From Ceratobasidium sp. AG-K (lineage: Eukaryota; Basidiomycota; Agaricomycetes; Cantharellales; Ceratobasidiaceae), in assembly GCA_037039685.1 (NCBI GenBank), contig JAWNGF010000013.1, positions 145,001 to 209,000 on the forward strand: a DNA stretch of 64,000 nt, read 5' to 3'. The translations under genes were made by a program, and so were the position numbers. The first letter of the stretch is position 1; every line of letters starts with the position of its first letter. The notes below the pieces were generated by a model. It saw nothing but the letters and a program-made list of their open reading frames with translations. It was not told the origin of the DNA and searched no databases. This document shows positions 52,341-63,389 of the stretch, in pieces.

Positions 52341-54512
52341 ATGGACAATCGATCCTCAAGTGCAGCGTCTCGAAGGAGCAAGGCTCCAGCAGCGACAATA
52401 GTCGAAATCCGATCAAACCCCTCAAGAGGAGCAAGGGAACGGGCAGGTGATTGGACGGCACCACTTAGAAGTGGCAGTCGCGCGTCAAGGCCCCCTTCCA
52501 CCAGCGTCCCAGGAGGAATCGGCAACATTATTGAAACATCAGGAACTCAAGAAGAAACCAGGACTTCAAACGAGCAAGGGTCCACTTCACCAACAGTTCG
52601 AATAGTTGAAAATCCAATCAACACGCCACCACCAGCAGCTCCAGTCGTCACTCTCCATGGGGAAAGTGTGATTAGCCCTAGGGCTGTGCGTGTGATTAGG
52701 ATACCAGGACCGCCTAGAAGCGCAACCCCGGGTCCATCAAACACCGGAACAACAGGAACAAGACGTCCTTTAGCATTTCCCGACTTCGGAATGCAATTTC
52801 CACCCCCAATAGCCACCCCTGCGTCCATGCCACCACTTGTAGAAATTCCCAGGACCCATAGTGCCCTGAGCGTGCCATCAACCTTCCAATCACAAGGAAG
52901 CGTTGAGACACTTTCACAAGATGAGGGATTGAGACAAGAACGACTGAGGGAAAATATGGAAGGGAATCCAATCCAAGCCCTGGAAAGAATCTTCAACACC
53001 CTTCAGATCCAATATCAGCAGGAAAACGCAGTCCAAGCCCTTAGAATCGAAGGATTGGAACGACGATGGGATCTACAAAACCAAGATACCACAAACATGA
53101 TGCAACGAATTGAGCGCATTGCTTCTAGAACGGAAGATGGAGTCAACACCTTCTATGAAAGGCTGAGGAATGTTGATCGTGTTCAACAGCGAATCCTTGA
53201 AGTCTTTGAACGATCGGTTGAAAATTCCGAACAAATCAACGATAGGTTGAACAACTTCGATCTCCTGATGAACCAGACCTTGCAAGGACAAACCCAGCGT
53301 ATTACACGCATTGAAGAAACCTTGGGAAGGATGGCAGATGGGATGAGGAACATGACCATCACCCTTAGAAGGATTGATGAGGAAATTACCGATGGGTTCC
53401 AGGATCAGACCACTAGGATGCAGGAAGTCCGCCTACAAACTAGAGAGACATTTGATCTTCTTGAGCAAATAGGCGCTGACGCCCAAGCAGAATCCGAACA
53501 CCGAAGGGAAGAATCACGACGAACCTCCATCGAGGCCCCACAACAAAGGGAACCACCCCCTCATCCATCACCACAAAGACAATGATCACCCTCATTTGAG
53601 GTACAAGGACAGTCCGGATATCAAATCAGGGATGAAGGAAGAACCTTCATCTTCCAAACAAACCAAGGAGGCAACGGAGGAAACTCAGGACCACGCATCA
53701 AAATGCCAAAAGCTTTTGAAGGATCCAGGGGAATGGCAGCCGAAACCTTCCTTGCAAGAATGAAAGCTTACTTCCGACTGAACCGTACCCAGTACGACAC
53801 GGATGAACGACGCATTGTAGCGGTATTGATGAACATGGCAGAAGGTCCTGCTGGAAATTGGGCACAGCCGGTTCTCAATAGGTACAACGACAGTCTAGAC
53901 CACCCCTGGCTAGATTCATGGGAAGCTTTTCAAGAAGCTTACAACAGGCAATGGAGCGATCCCAGCAAGAAGGTTCAAGCCGAACAAGGGATCCAGCGAC
54001 TTTACCAAAACAAGAGCGTATCTGAATATGTCTCTGACTTCCGACTTCTTGCCCAAGAACTTGACTGGAACGATGCAGCACTAGCGGCACGATTCAGACA
54101 AGGACTGAACCGCTTCATCAAAGCAGAACTCGTTCGTGAGGAACTCCGGGACAGAATAGGAGCGGAACAACGAGACCTCGAAGGATGGATCAACATCGCC
54201 CTGCAAGCGGAGGAAATCAACAAGCTGACCAATCCGGTTAGCACAAGGAAGAAGAACAAACAACCTACTCAAGCGGAAGGTTCCAGGACCCAGAAGATCA
54301 AAGGGGATCTAGTCCCAAAGGAAGAAAAGAAACGCCAAAGGGAAAACAACCTCTGCATCAAGTGTGGAGAGGCAGGTCACAATCTTGCTGACTGCACAAA
54401 AGAATGGACCTACAAGGACAAAGGGAAGAAACCGGTGAAGGGAAAAGCCGCCGAACTCAAAGTCGAGAAAGTGAATGACAACGGATCCACTGATTCCGAG
54501 TCGGAAAACTAG
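52341..54512 (+). pseudogene. Element B Gag with an in-frame TGA
   Basis: ATG 52341 opens 414 codons to a TGA at 53583-53585; the same frame then continues to TAG 54510-54512. The N-terminal region is disordered, with a long coiled coil (about residues 195-380). The capsid part follows the TGA (MPKAFEGSRGMAAETFLARM, WSDPSKKVQAEQGIQR), and a CCHC knuckle lies near 54350 (CIKCGEAGHNLADC). The TGA separates the coiled coil from capsid and nucleocapsid, so normal Gag cannot be made without readthrough. A CGA to TGA change is the simplest origin. Confidence 0.8.
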
Positions 54513-54545
54513 ATGGGCATCCCTCCACCGTGTGTGAGGATGCCC
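54503..54545 (+). promoter_or_regulatory. Element B gag-pol junction hairpin (putative -1 frameshift signal)
   Basis: GGGCATCC (54515-54522) pairs perfectly with GGATGCCC (54538-54545) over a 15-nt loop. It starts 5 nt after GGAAAAC (54503-54509), the last in-frame codons of gag, and pol is in the -1 frame as in A and C. The heptamer is not a canonical X XXY YYZ, so the slippage step is less certain than in A. Confidence 0.55.
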
Positions 54546-56620
54546 CGATATCCCCTCTGAGAAATGTATACTATTACAAGGCTACAAATGAAACACCCAT
54601 GGTATACACAACGGCAGAGGGAATCACGGAAAAAATCTCAACTCTCATCGACTCCGGCTCTTCTAGAAACTTCATCGACCTGAGGTTTGCCAAAGAAAAC
54701 AACATCCCTTTGACCAAATTACAAACTCCCAGAAGCATTGAAACTATCGATGGAAAAACACAAAGGGATCAGATCCAATTCAGGTGCAAGCTGAAGTTTG
54801 ATCTAGAAGGAAGAACCTTTTGCCAAAAATTCTACGTCATGAATACTGGCACACAACCCATGATCTTAGGAATGCCATGGCTGAAGGAGACCAACCCTGA
54901 AATATCATGGTCCCCCTTTGCTATCAAATGGAAAACAGAGGACCCCTTGATCGCCAAGGCAGGACTCCTCCAGGAACTTCCAAAGGAACTTGAAGAGTTC
55001 AAAGATGTCTTTGACGAAGAAAAATACGACAAGCTCCCAGAACACAGAGAATGGGATTGTAGAATCAATTTCTATGACAACAATCGGCTTCCAAAACCAA
55101 AAAAGGCCTACCCTCTCTCACCAAGGGAAAGGGAAGCAACGAAGGAATACATCAAGAGTGAACTCCGCTCAGGACGTATCAGACCCAGCAAATCTCCCCT
55201 TGCTGCAAGCCTTTTTTTCGTCAAGAAAGCCCTGAAGGAAGGACAGACCATCCCTGACCTACGTCCTGTTGTTGACTACAGAGGAGCAAACGAAGAAACC
55301 ATCCCAGACCAATATCCAATTCCACTCCTTGAACAACTCCTAGAGATTTTCAAAAAGACTGGAGAAAGTTCGAAGGAAGAACTTTTTATCACTTCGCTTG
55401 ACCTGAAGAACGGCTTCTGGAACGTCAGGATCAGAGAAGGAGACGAATGGAAAACGGCATTCATCACCTCAGAAGGACTTTTCGAGTACACTGTGATGGC
55501 CTTTGGCCTCAAGAATGCACCATCTACTTTCCAAAGAATGATGGACCACATCTTCAGGGACATGATTGGAGTGAAGATTGTGATCTACATTGATGACATC
55601 CTTATTATTTCCCGAGGAAAAGATCAGCACACCATCGATATCAAGGAGGTCTTGCAAAGATTGAGGAAGAACAACCTTTTTGGAAATTTGAAGAAATGTA
55701 CCTTCTATGGAAAGAGGGCCGACTGGGTTGGGTTCGTTGTTGATGAAAACGGCATCTCCATGAACAAAGACAAGATCAAAACTATCCAAGAATGGCCCAT
55801 CCCAAAGACCGTGAAACAACTACAGGCATTCATTGGTTTCTGCAACTTCTATAGAAGATTCGTGGTGGCCTTCTCTTCAATTGTCAAACCCCTGACTCAA
55901 TTGACAAGAAAGGACAGGAAGTGGGAATGGAAATCCGAACACCAAGAAGCCTTTGATTCTCTGAAAGATGTCATTTCAAAGGAGCCAGTACTGGCACATC
56001 CTGACGAATCAAAGCAATACTTCCTCGAAACAGATGCCTCAGGGGTTGCAATGGGAGCCATACTCAGCCAACGACAAAGGGACGGATACTTACACCCAGT
56101 AGGGTTTCTCTCAAAAAGCTTCAAGGAAGCAGAACTGAACTACGACACACATGACAAGGAACTTCTTGCTATCATAGAAGCGTTACGACACTGGCGCATC
56201 CATCTAGAAGGAACAAGGGAACCAATCGTGATCTACACAGATCACAAAAACCTCACCTACTGGCAGAAGGCCAGCACTTTCAATCGAAGACACAACAGAT
56301 GGCTTCTCATGCTGGCAAGCTACAATTTCGAGATCCACTACAGACCTGGAAAAATGTCAGAAAAACCGGACATCCTCTCGAGAAGAAGCGATCACAATGA
56401 CATTGCGACTGCGGAACAAGTCATGATCTCTGCCGAAAATTTCAAGGGATTCTCAGCCTTGATGAGCGACAACATTATCGCAGAAATCAAGGAAGCCCTA
56501 GAGGAAGATGAAAGCCTAGAAACCCTGATCAAAAGCACCAAAGGGAAGGAAGACCTACCCCCTTCTGTGAAAAAACAGTTCAAAAACTACGAAATGAGTG
56601 AAGATCTCCTCTGGTATCAA
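54530..56620 (+). pseudogene. Element B Pol, N-terminal part, interrupted by element C
   Basis: The -1 frame is open from 54494. Protease LIDSGSSRNFID (near 54645), RT with VVDYRGANEETIP and YIDDILIISR (near 55590), RNase H with ETDASGVAMGAIL (near 56030) and IYTDHKNLTYW, then the start of the integrase region. The coding sequence stops at 56620, where the LTR of element C begins within LLWYQ. The catalytic residues of protease, RT and RNase H are present, but the polyprotein cannot be completed. Confidence 0.88.
56616..56620 (+). other. Target-site duplication of element C, left copy
   Basis: ATCAA directly before the left LTR of element C, repeated at 63848-63852 directly after its right LTR. 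Confidence 0.9.
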
Positions 56621-57078
56621 TGTTGTGAGCTAGCTCACTCCATCGGACTCGCCCATTGTCTCGCCCGCCTGTCTCTCTCTTTCCTGTTACGTTCCCGTTT
56701 CTGATTGCCGCGTTGCCACCTTCTTGTGGTTATCCTGTTACTTTGTGTAACGCGGCTGTGCTTTGTACGAGTCATGTCTGTTCATACAGCATGACTCACT
56801 TGGACACTCCTGACTGGTTGACTGCTGTGACTCATGTGGCTACACCTTGTATGACTCGGCCACGATTGTGAATATATATAGAGGACCAACAAGCCTGGAA
56901 ACCCCAGCTTGTTTTGTCTCGTCAAAACATTCCCTCTGAGTGACACTTAGAACCACCCCTACCCTTAAGAGCCTACAGACGCTTAAGTGCGTTGCGGTTC
57001 AAGAGGTCACTAAGGTCTTAGTGCCGTCCACTCTCCATCGCGGCTCGTCTCACAGCCATCAAGAAGAAGCTTACGACA
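56621..57078 (+). repeat. Element C 5' LTR
   Basis: 458 bp, TGTTGTGAGC...GCTTACGACA. TATA box ATATATATAG at about 56873-56882 and the primer segment AGCTTGTTTTGT about 34 nt later (about 56907-56918). Same GACTCA/TGACTC repeats as element A. Confidence 0.93.
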
Positions 57079-57080
57079 TT

Positions 57081-57092
57081 ACAAAACAAGCT
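57081..57092 (+). other. Element C primer-binding site (self-priming)
   Basis: ACAAAACAAGCT, 2 nt after the LTR; exact reverse complement of AGCTTGTTTTGT in the LTR, as in element A. Confidence 0.72.
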
Positions 57093-57100
57093 TTACAAAT

Positions 57101-59101
57101 ATGTCTATTCAAGAAGATGCAGGTTCACGCCCCTCATCCACTATATCAATGAGAAGAGGACCCAGTCGGGCAGCAAGACCCACAGGATCACTAAACGAGC
57201 AAGATATCGCACAAACTCAAGCGGGAGGTCCTGCTCGATCACGCCCTCAAAGTCAAGCATCAATGCCGGGAGCTTTCGGCATTCCTGACATGACAACAGT
57301 ACAAGAAGAAGAACCCACCATCACGAATAGAGAACCAGGAGACCTCACAAATGACCCCACCCCAGCTGTGATTCGCATCTCAACCGGAAGTCCAGGGCCA
57401 TCACGTCCCTTGTGGCCACTAGGGAATAGGAGGCAGTTCTTTTCTCCCCAGCCCGAGGCTCATGGGGGCGTGTCGCTTGTTCCCATTAGACCTCCTCCTA
57501 CACCACACATTTCCAATGTACCTACAATCCCTCAAATCGGAGGAACCATCACCAACGCAGGACCAATCCCAATGACTTCCCAGCCAGTAACACCAGTGGT
57601 CCCAGCACCGCCCTACGTCCCACAGGGTTACTCTGGACAGTCGGCCCCGGTACCACAAGGCGCCGGTGATCCGGGAAGCTCAAGTTCAAGTTCCAGCGCC
57701 AGCGGCAGGACTGTAATCAGTAATTTAGACGACCTGGACGACCTCCTAGAAGGAAGACACAACGCCACCCTTAGGGTTATAGACGGAATGAGGGTCACCA
57801 TGGATCGAAGGCTTAGTGGCCTAGAACAAGCCACACAAGTTCTTGCAAACAACCAACAAATCTTTAACGACTCTATCAACACCCTACAAGGCACCCTAAC
57901 AGACATCCTGAACTCGGCAAGAAATGGCGAACACAATTCCTTTCTAGTCGGACAAGATGTAACACGCCTTCGAAATGAGGTTGCCAACACTCAAGGACTA
58001 GTGAACAATGTACGCGAAGAACTCAACACTACCAGACAAGGGCAACTTGAATGGAACGAAGCAGTAACTCAAGGACTAGAAAACTTACGACAAGAGGGAA
58101 CCTCCTTCACTACCAAAATCACGGAAGTTCAAGAAGCTATCAACAATATGCGAGAAGAAATCGACGAAACCTCCCTGCACGGGATCCCATCCAGGCGATC
58201 AAATTCTCCACCACATCCAGAAGCGGAATCTACCAGGATTGACGAATTGGAATTAAGGATCCAACGACTGACCGAAAACCCAAACGTCGGTAGCAGTCCA
58301 CGACGCCCCAAAGTAACTCGCCCAGAAGCCTTCGACGGAAAGAAAGGGGAGGGTGCTGAAATGTTCATCACACAAATGGAAAGCTACTTCGTGCGATTAG
58401 GCGATCAATATGCTTCCAATGAAGAAAGGATCCGTGAAGCCCTAGCAAACTTCAAATCCAAGAACAAGGCCGCCACTCACTGGGCACAAGTACTCTTGCG
58501 ATCGCTTAATCAAGGAGAGAACAACCAAAATCTCATCTCATGGGAAAGCTTCAAGACACACTTCATGGAACAGTTCAGCGACCCAAACAAAAAAGCTAAG
58601 GCCGAAATCGATATCCGGAAATGCAAACAAAACAATTCGGTAGCAAACTATGCTTCTGAATTCCGTTACTTATTGGTCGACGTCAATTGGGGACAAGAAG
58701 CTCTGATCAACCAATTCAAGGAAGGACTGAAGTCAGAAGTCAAGACCGAACTAGCTCGATTTGAACTGACCCAAATCAATGAAGACGGAACAGAACGGGA
58801 GCTGTCACTAGACCGATGGATCTCTATCGCAATCTCTATTGACCAGAAATTGCAACAAATCAAAACCTCCACAGGAAAGAAGGCAGCCCAACCAACCGCT
58901 AATGGACAATCCTCTACAAAACGACTACCCGACGAAGTGTACAAAGCAAGGATAGCAAGCAACCGCTGCTTGAAGTGCGGACAGGAAGGACACCGGTCAT
59001 TCAAATGCCCGTCCAAAGAATGGATAACGACGGAACCCAGCGTTAAAGGAAGGGAGGCAACAATTACGGAAGATTCGGGAAAAGAAGGGGTCTCCCTCTA
59101 A
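57101..59101 (+). CDS. Element C Gag polyprotein
   Basis: 666 aa, colinear with Gag of element A without indels: disordered N-terminus, coiled coil at about 215-345, capsid-like region, and CCHC knuckle CLKCGQEGHRSFKC at 623-636. Open throughout. The leader is shorter than in A because about 10 nt between PBS and ATG are missing. Confidence 0.9.
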   Translation: MSIQEDAGSRPSSTISMRRGPSRAARPTGSLNEQDIAQTQAGGPARSRPQSQASMPGAFGIPDMTTVQEEEPTITNREPGDLTNDPTPAVIRISTGSPGPSRPLWPLGNRRQFFSPQPEAHGGVSLVPIRPPPTPHISNVPTIPQIGGTITNAGPIPMTSQPVTPVVPAPPYVPQGYSGQSAPVPQGAGDPGSSSSSSSASGRTVISNLDDLDDLLEGRHNATLRVIDGMRVTMDRRLSGLEQATQVLANNQQIFNDSINTLQGTLTDILNSARNGEHNSFLVGQDVTRLRNEVANTQGLVNNVREELNTTRQGQLEWNEAVTQGLENLRQEGTSFTTKITEVQEAINNMREEIDETSLHGIPSRRSNSPPHPEAESTRIDELELRIQRLTENPNVGSSPRRPKVTRPEAFDGKKGEGAEMFITQMESYFVRLGDQYASNEERIREALANFKSKNKAATHWAQVLLRSLNQGENNQNLISWESFKTHFMEQFSDPNKKAKAEIDIRKCKQNNSVANYASEFRYLLVDVNWGQEALINQFKEGLKSEVKTELARFELTQINEDGTERELSLDRWISIAISIDQKLQQIKTSTGKKAAQPTANGQSSTKRLPDEVYKARIASNRCLKCGQEGHRSFKCPSKEWITTEPSVKGREATITEDSGKEGVSL

Positions 59102-59118
59102 CTGTGTGTGGAGAGACC
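59077..59118 (+). promoter_or_regulatory. Element C -1 frameshift site with hairpin
   Basis: Same G GGA AAA heptamer (59077-59083), 5-nt spacer and GGTCTC/GAGACC stem (59089-59094 with 59113-59118) as element A, retained although the surrounding genes have diverged. Confidence 0.7.
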
Positions 59119-62100
59119 AACAAACCGGCAACGGAAACAATGTACCTTAGAGCAACAAATGAATCAACCATTGTTTATGCAAACGTTGCCGGAATCACAG
59201 AACCTATCCCAACCCTCATCAATTCTGGAGCATCAAAGAACTTCTTGGACATCTCTTGGGCTCGATCCAACAACATCCCACTCATGGAACTTTCCACTCC
59301 GAGAAAAGTAATCGGTATTCAGGGAAAGGAACTCTCTCACCAAATACGCTTCAAAGCTAAACTGGAACTAGACGTGGAAGGAAGAACCTTTAAACAAATC
59401 TTCTTTGCTATGCCTACTGGAGAAACCAAACTTATCCTAGGACTAGAATGGTTAGAAGAAGCAAACCCGGTTATCGATTGGAGAACGAAGCACATATCAT
59501 GGCGGCCAGAACCCATCCAAGCAAGAACAGCCTCAATAGACGACCTTCCCGAAGAATTCAAGGAATTTGCCGATGTCTTCAGTGAAGAGAAATTCAAAAG
59601 AATCCCAGATCATCGACCATACGACTGTGCCATCGATTTCAAGGAAGGAGCTGAACTTCCAAAACCGGCCAGACCAATCCCACTCTCCCCGGCAGAATCA
59701 ATTGCACTAAGAGAATACCTGGATGAAGAAATCGCAGCAGGAAAGATTCGACCAAGCAAATCACCCATTGCATCACCTTGTTTCTTTGTTAAAAAACCCA
59801 TCGATCCAAAAAATCCAGGAGCAGTTCGCCAGCTACGACTTGTTCAAGACCTCAGAGGAGTAAACGCCATTACAAAGGACGACAGATTTCCAATGCCCCT
59901 AATGGAAGATCTCCTGGATAAAATCAAGGACGCAAAGATTTTCTCCAAGATTGATCTACGCATGGGTTTCAACAATATCAGAATTAGGGAAGGCGATGAA
60001 TGGAAGACAGCTTTCAGAACAAAAGAAGGACTCTTCGAATACGTCGTCATGCCCTTCGGACTAAAAAACGCGCCCGCCATCTTCCAGAGATATATGAATC
60101 ACATTTTCCATGATCTTATCGACGTATGTGTCATTGTATACATTGACGACATCCTGGTCTTCTCCAAGAACAGAAGCCAACATACCGTGGATGTCAGAAG
60201 AGTACTAAAGATCTTACTGGAAGAAAATCTTTTTGCAAAGCTTCCAAAATGCGAATTCTTTGTCACCAAGTTAACGTATACTGGACTTGGAATCAGCGAT
60301 TCGGGCATCTCAATGGAAGAAGAAAAGGTCAAGGCAATAAAGGAGTGGAGGGAACCAAAAACAGTCAAGCAAGTCCAAGCATTCTTAGGATTCGCGAATT
60401 TCTACCGAAGATTCGTACCGAACTTCAGCCGATTAGCAAAACCCCTAACGACCTTAACAAGAAAGGAGAACAAATGGGAATGGGGAAACGATCAGCAGGA
60501 AGCTTTTGAAGCCTTAAAAACGGAAATCAGCAAGGAACCCACTCTACGCCATCCGAACCCTGACAAGCCCTTCTTCTTGGAAACAGACGCAAGTGGAGTG
60601 GCAATGGGAGCAATCCTGTCCCAAAGGCAAGACGATGGCTACCTACACCCTATTGCCTTCCTTTCAAAGTCTTTCAACGATGCTCAGCTCAACTACGACG
60701 TCCACGACAAGGAACTCATGGCAATCATTGAAGCCTTAACACATTGGAGACTATACCTAGAAGGAACAAGAGACCCCATCACCATCTACACCGATCATAG
60801 GAACCTACAATTCTGGAAGGAAGCAAGAACTTTCAACCGTCGACACGCGAGATGGCATCAATTGCTTGCTTCCTATAATTTTGATATCATATACCGCCCT
60901 GGAATCCTGTCTTCTAAACCGGACCTATTGTCTAGACAATCAGACCATGAAGATACTCCCACGCCGGAACAAGTTATGATATCCGTCGAAAAATTCAAAG
61001 GATTTATGGGACAAGTAGACACGAACATCATAGAGACTATCAAAGAAGCTCAGGAAACAGATGAAGGACTAGCACGAATCAAAGAAATCTGCAAGTCAAG
61101 GGAAACGTTGCCAAGGACCCTACAACACAGCGCGAAGGATTACGATTTCAAGGAAGGACTATTATGGTTCAAGGGAAGGATCTACGTACCAGAAGATAAG
61201 GAATCCAGACTGGCCATCATGCGAATTCATCACGACTCAAAAATCGCAGGACATCCAGGACAGGCTAGAACTTTGGAACTAATATCGAGAAGATACTTCT
61301 GGCCGGGAATGAAGCAAGGCATAAACAGATACGTGGAATCATGCGAAACCTGCCAACGGACAAAGGGATCGAAGTCAATAGTCCCGGTCAAGCCTCTGGA
61401 AATTCCAAAAGGGCCATGGGAAGACATAGCGTTCGACTTCGTGGTAAAATTACCAAAGTCCAGGGGATCAGACAGCATCCTAGTAGTGGTGGACCGATTC
61501 TCAAGAATGGCACACTTCATACCTTGCAAAGAATCTCATACGGCAAGCAACCTTGCAAATCTTTTCATCACAAATGTTTGGAAACTACACGGTTTTCCAA
61601 AGAGCACAATCTCAGACCGAGGGACTACTTTCAATTCCAAACTTATGAAGGCCGTCTATGAAAGAATTGGAACTAGCCCGCGTTTCAGTACCGCCTACCA
61701 CCCCCAAACAGACGGAGTAACGGAGAGAATCAATCAATGGATGGAAGGCTGGCTACGATCGTTCGTCAACTACCGGCAGGATGATTGGGCGGACTTGTTA
61801 CCAATTGCGGAATTTAGCTACAATTTACAGAAGCACCGCGTAACGGGTAGTTCCCCCTTCGAGATTGTCTATGGAAGGGAACCACTATGGAACATCTCAA
61901 CAGAAGAATCAGCGGTTCCAGAAGCAAACAACATCACAGGAAAATGGCGTAAAATCCGGGACGAAGCAATTGCTTCAATGGAAACCCAAAGGCTCCCAGA
62001 AGAAGAGCCGAAGAACGAGTACCAAGAAGGAGATCTGGTTTGGCTGCTGGGAAAGAACATTCAGACAAAGAGACCTTCAAAGAAACTGGATAACAAAAAG

Positions 62101-63018
62101 CATGGGCCATTCGTTGTGAAGCGACAAATAGGGTCACACGCTTATGAGCTTGATTTGCCGGCAACAATGAGGGTGCACCCTGTTTTCCACATCGATCTGC
62201 TGAGCCCTTACAAGGGAGACACTGAATTCAGCCGTAACCAACCCCGACCACCGCCTATCATAACAGAGGAAGGAGAAGAAGAGTACGAAGTAGAGAAGAT
62301 TTTGGACTGGAAGGAGACAAAGGACGGTCTTTTTTACAGGGTCAGATGGAAGGGTTATGGAAGTGAAGAAGACACAGAACAAAGGGCGGAAGATTTTGGT
62401 CACCTTTCAAGGATCATCAAGGACCTTCTACGCCGACACCCCGAGGCTCCCACGCCATCTAACTACACGCCAGGGAAGATAAAAGGCAGAGGGGGCGAAG
62501 CCAGTAGTATCACTTGCAAAGCTTGCAACTACTCCAAAACTTACTCATCGCTCAACGCTCTCAACCTTTTTTGCTCACCACAATGCCTGCCGTCTCCCGC
62601 TCAACCATCACCAACAACCTTGTCCGTGTCCTCGAAGGACCTGCTTTCGCCACGGCAAGGATCCTCGACTCCGGGGCCGCACTCTACGTTTTCAAAAGGT
62701 CCCAACAAAGCTCAGGGAGGATGCACTTTAGGGCGTCGGACGACATCCTACACTCGGACCTGGGAGAGTTCCAATGGGTTGGAAAGAAGTGGCCGACACG
62801 CATGCAACTCCTACGAAAGGACATATTTGTCTGCCGAGGGTGCGCCGCTTTCCAGGTCTCCGAGGTCGTCCTCCTCTCCACCCACATGCTCGGGGTGGTT
62901 GAATGGGGACAAGAGGGAGCATACTCGAGCGAGTGGGTGCCCGGGTACGACGGAAGGCAGCCAACGCTTCGGCCTAGATGGAACGACGCTTGGGACGCCA
63001 ACTACAAGAAGGACCTGA
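59104..63018 (+). CDS. Element C Pol polyprotein with protease Asp replaced by Asn
   Basis: Same domain order and residue numbering as Pol of element A, entered by -1 frameshifting. The protease signature reads LINSGASKNF: codon 59221-59223 is AAT where element A has GAT, so the catalytic Asp 40 is Asn. RT YIDD, RNase H ETDASGVAMG, integrase H2C2 and DDE segments (SDRGTTF, VTERINQ), the GPF module and the chromodomain are intact. The region after about residue 1160 overlaps ORF3 and diverges faster. With Asn at this position a retropepsin is expected to be inactive, so particles would need protease supplied in trans, or the change arose after insertion. Confidence 0.92.
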   Translation: MCGETNKPATETMYLRATNESTIVYANVAGITEPIPTLINSGASKNFLDISWARSNNIPLMELSTPRKVIGIQGKELSHQIRFKAKLELDVEGRTFKQIFFAMPTGETKLILGLEWLEEANPVIDWRTKHISWRPEPIQARTASIDDLPEEFKEFADVFSEEKFKRIPDHRPYDCAIDFKEGAELPKPARPIPLSPAESIALREYLDEEIAAGKIRPSKSPIASPCFFVKKPIDPKNPGAVRQLRLVQDLRGVNAITKDDRFPMPLMEDLLDKIKDAKIFSKIDLRMGFNNIRIREGDEWKTAFRTKEGLFEYVVMPFGLKNAPAIFQRYMNHIFHDLIDVCVIVYIDDILVFSKNRSQHTVDVRRVLKILLEENLFAKLPKCEFFVTKLTYTGLGISDSGISMEEEKVKAIKEWREPKTVKQVQAFLGFANFYRRFVPNFSRLAKPLTTLTRKENKWEWGNDQQEAFEALKTEISKEPTLRHPNPDKPFFLETDASGVAMGAILSQRQDDGYLHPIAFLSKSFNDAQLNYDVHDKELMAIIEALTHWRLYLEGTRDPITIYTDHRNLQFWKEARTFNRRHARWHQLLASYNFDIIYRPGILSSKPDLLSRQSDHEDTPTPEQVMISVEKFKGFMGQVDTNIIETIKEAQETDEGLARIKEICKSRETLPRTLQHSAKDYDFKEGLLWFKGRIYVPEDKESRLAIMRIHHDSKIAGHPGQARTLELISRRYFWPGMKQGINRYVESCETCQRTKGSKSIVPVKPLEIPKGPWEDIAFDFVVKLPKSRGSDSILVVVDRFSRMAHFIPCKESHTASNLANLFITNVWKLHGFPKSTISDRGTTFNSKLMKAVYERIGTSPRFSTAYHPQTDGVTERINQWMEGWLRSFVNYRQDDWADLLPIAEFSYNLQKHRVTGSSPFEIVYGREPLWNISTEESAVPEANNITGKWRKIRDEAIASMETQRLPEEEPKNEYQEGDLVWLLGKNIQTKRPSKKLDNKKHGPFVVKRQIGSHAYELDLPATMRVHPVFHIDLLSPYKGDTEFSRNQPRPPPIITEEGEEEYEVEKILDWKETKDGLFYRVRWKGYGSEEDTEQRAEDFGHLSRIIKDLLRRHPEAPTPSNYTPGKIKGRGGEASSITCKACNYSKTYSSLNALNLFCSPQCLPSPAQPSPTTLSVSSKDLLSPRQGSSTPGPHSTFSKGPNKAQGGCTLGRRTTSYTRTWESSNGLERSGRHACNSYERTYLSAEGAPLSRSPRSSSSPPTCSGWLNGDKREHTRASGCPGTTEGSQRFGLDGTTLGTPTTRRT

Positions 63019-63347
63019 GCGACTGGAGGATGGAGAGGGGCCGATACCAGAAGGAGAAGATCGACTGGGAGCCTTTCTGGTGGAAGAAGGAGGAGACTGA
63101 TGTGTCGGCATGGAAGGAGGCGGAGCCCGATGTGCGACAGTGGGACGAGGAGTTTGTGGAGGCCCGGGAGAGGGTTTTGGACTGGGCAAACGCGGATTGG
63201 ACGAAGGAAGAGACTTGGGAAGAATGGGAGAAGTTCTCGGACGAACCGGGAAATACCGTCTTCAACCCCATCGACCTGACCCTGGAGGAGGACGAGGGAC
63301 TGGAGGAATACATGCTTGCAAAGGGCAAGGATTGTGGGATCCAATAG
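62583..63347 (+). CDS. Element C ORF3, unknown Trp-rich protein
   Basis: 254 aa from ATG 62583 to TAG 63345-63347, same length as ORF3 of element A and alignable without gaps. Retains the CRGC pair, the LDSGAALYVF segment and the Trp-rich acidic tail. The overlap with pol is 62583-63018. This frame is open further upstream (to about 62514), but ATG 62583 is shared with element A and has a good context (CACAATGCC). No recognised domain. Confidence 0.75.
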   Translation: MPAVSRSTITNNLVRVLEGPAFATARILDSGAALYVFKRSQQSSGRMHFRASDDILHSDLGEFQWVGKKWPTRMQLLRKDIFVCRGCAAFQVSEVVLLSTHMLGVVEWGQEGAYSSEWVPGYDGRQPTLRPRWNDAWDANYKKDLSDWRMERGRYQKEKIDWEPFWWKKEETDVSAWKEAEPDVRQWDEEFVEARERVLDWANADWTKEETWEEWEKFSDEPGNTVFNPIDLTLEEDEGLEEYMLAKGKDCGIQ

Positions 63348-63377
63348 AGCCCGTCCAGGTCCCCTAGACGGTCTCTT

Positions 63378-63386
63378 AGGGGGGAG
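63378..63386 (+). other. Element C polypurine tract
   Basis: AGGGGGGAG, 3 nt before the 3' LTR, identical to element A. Confidence 0.7.
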
Positions 63387-63389
63387 TAA

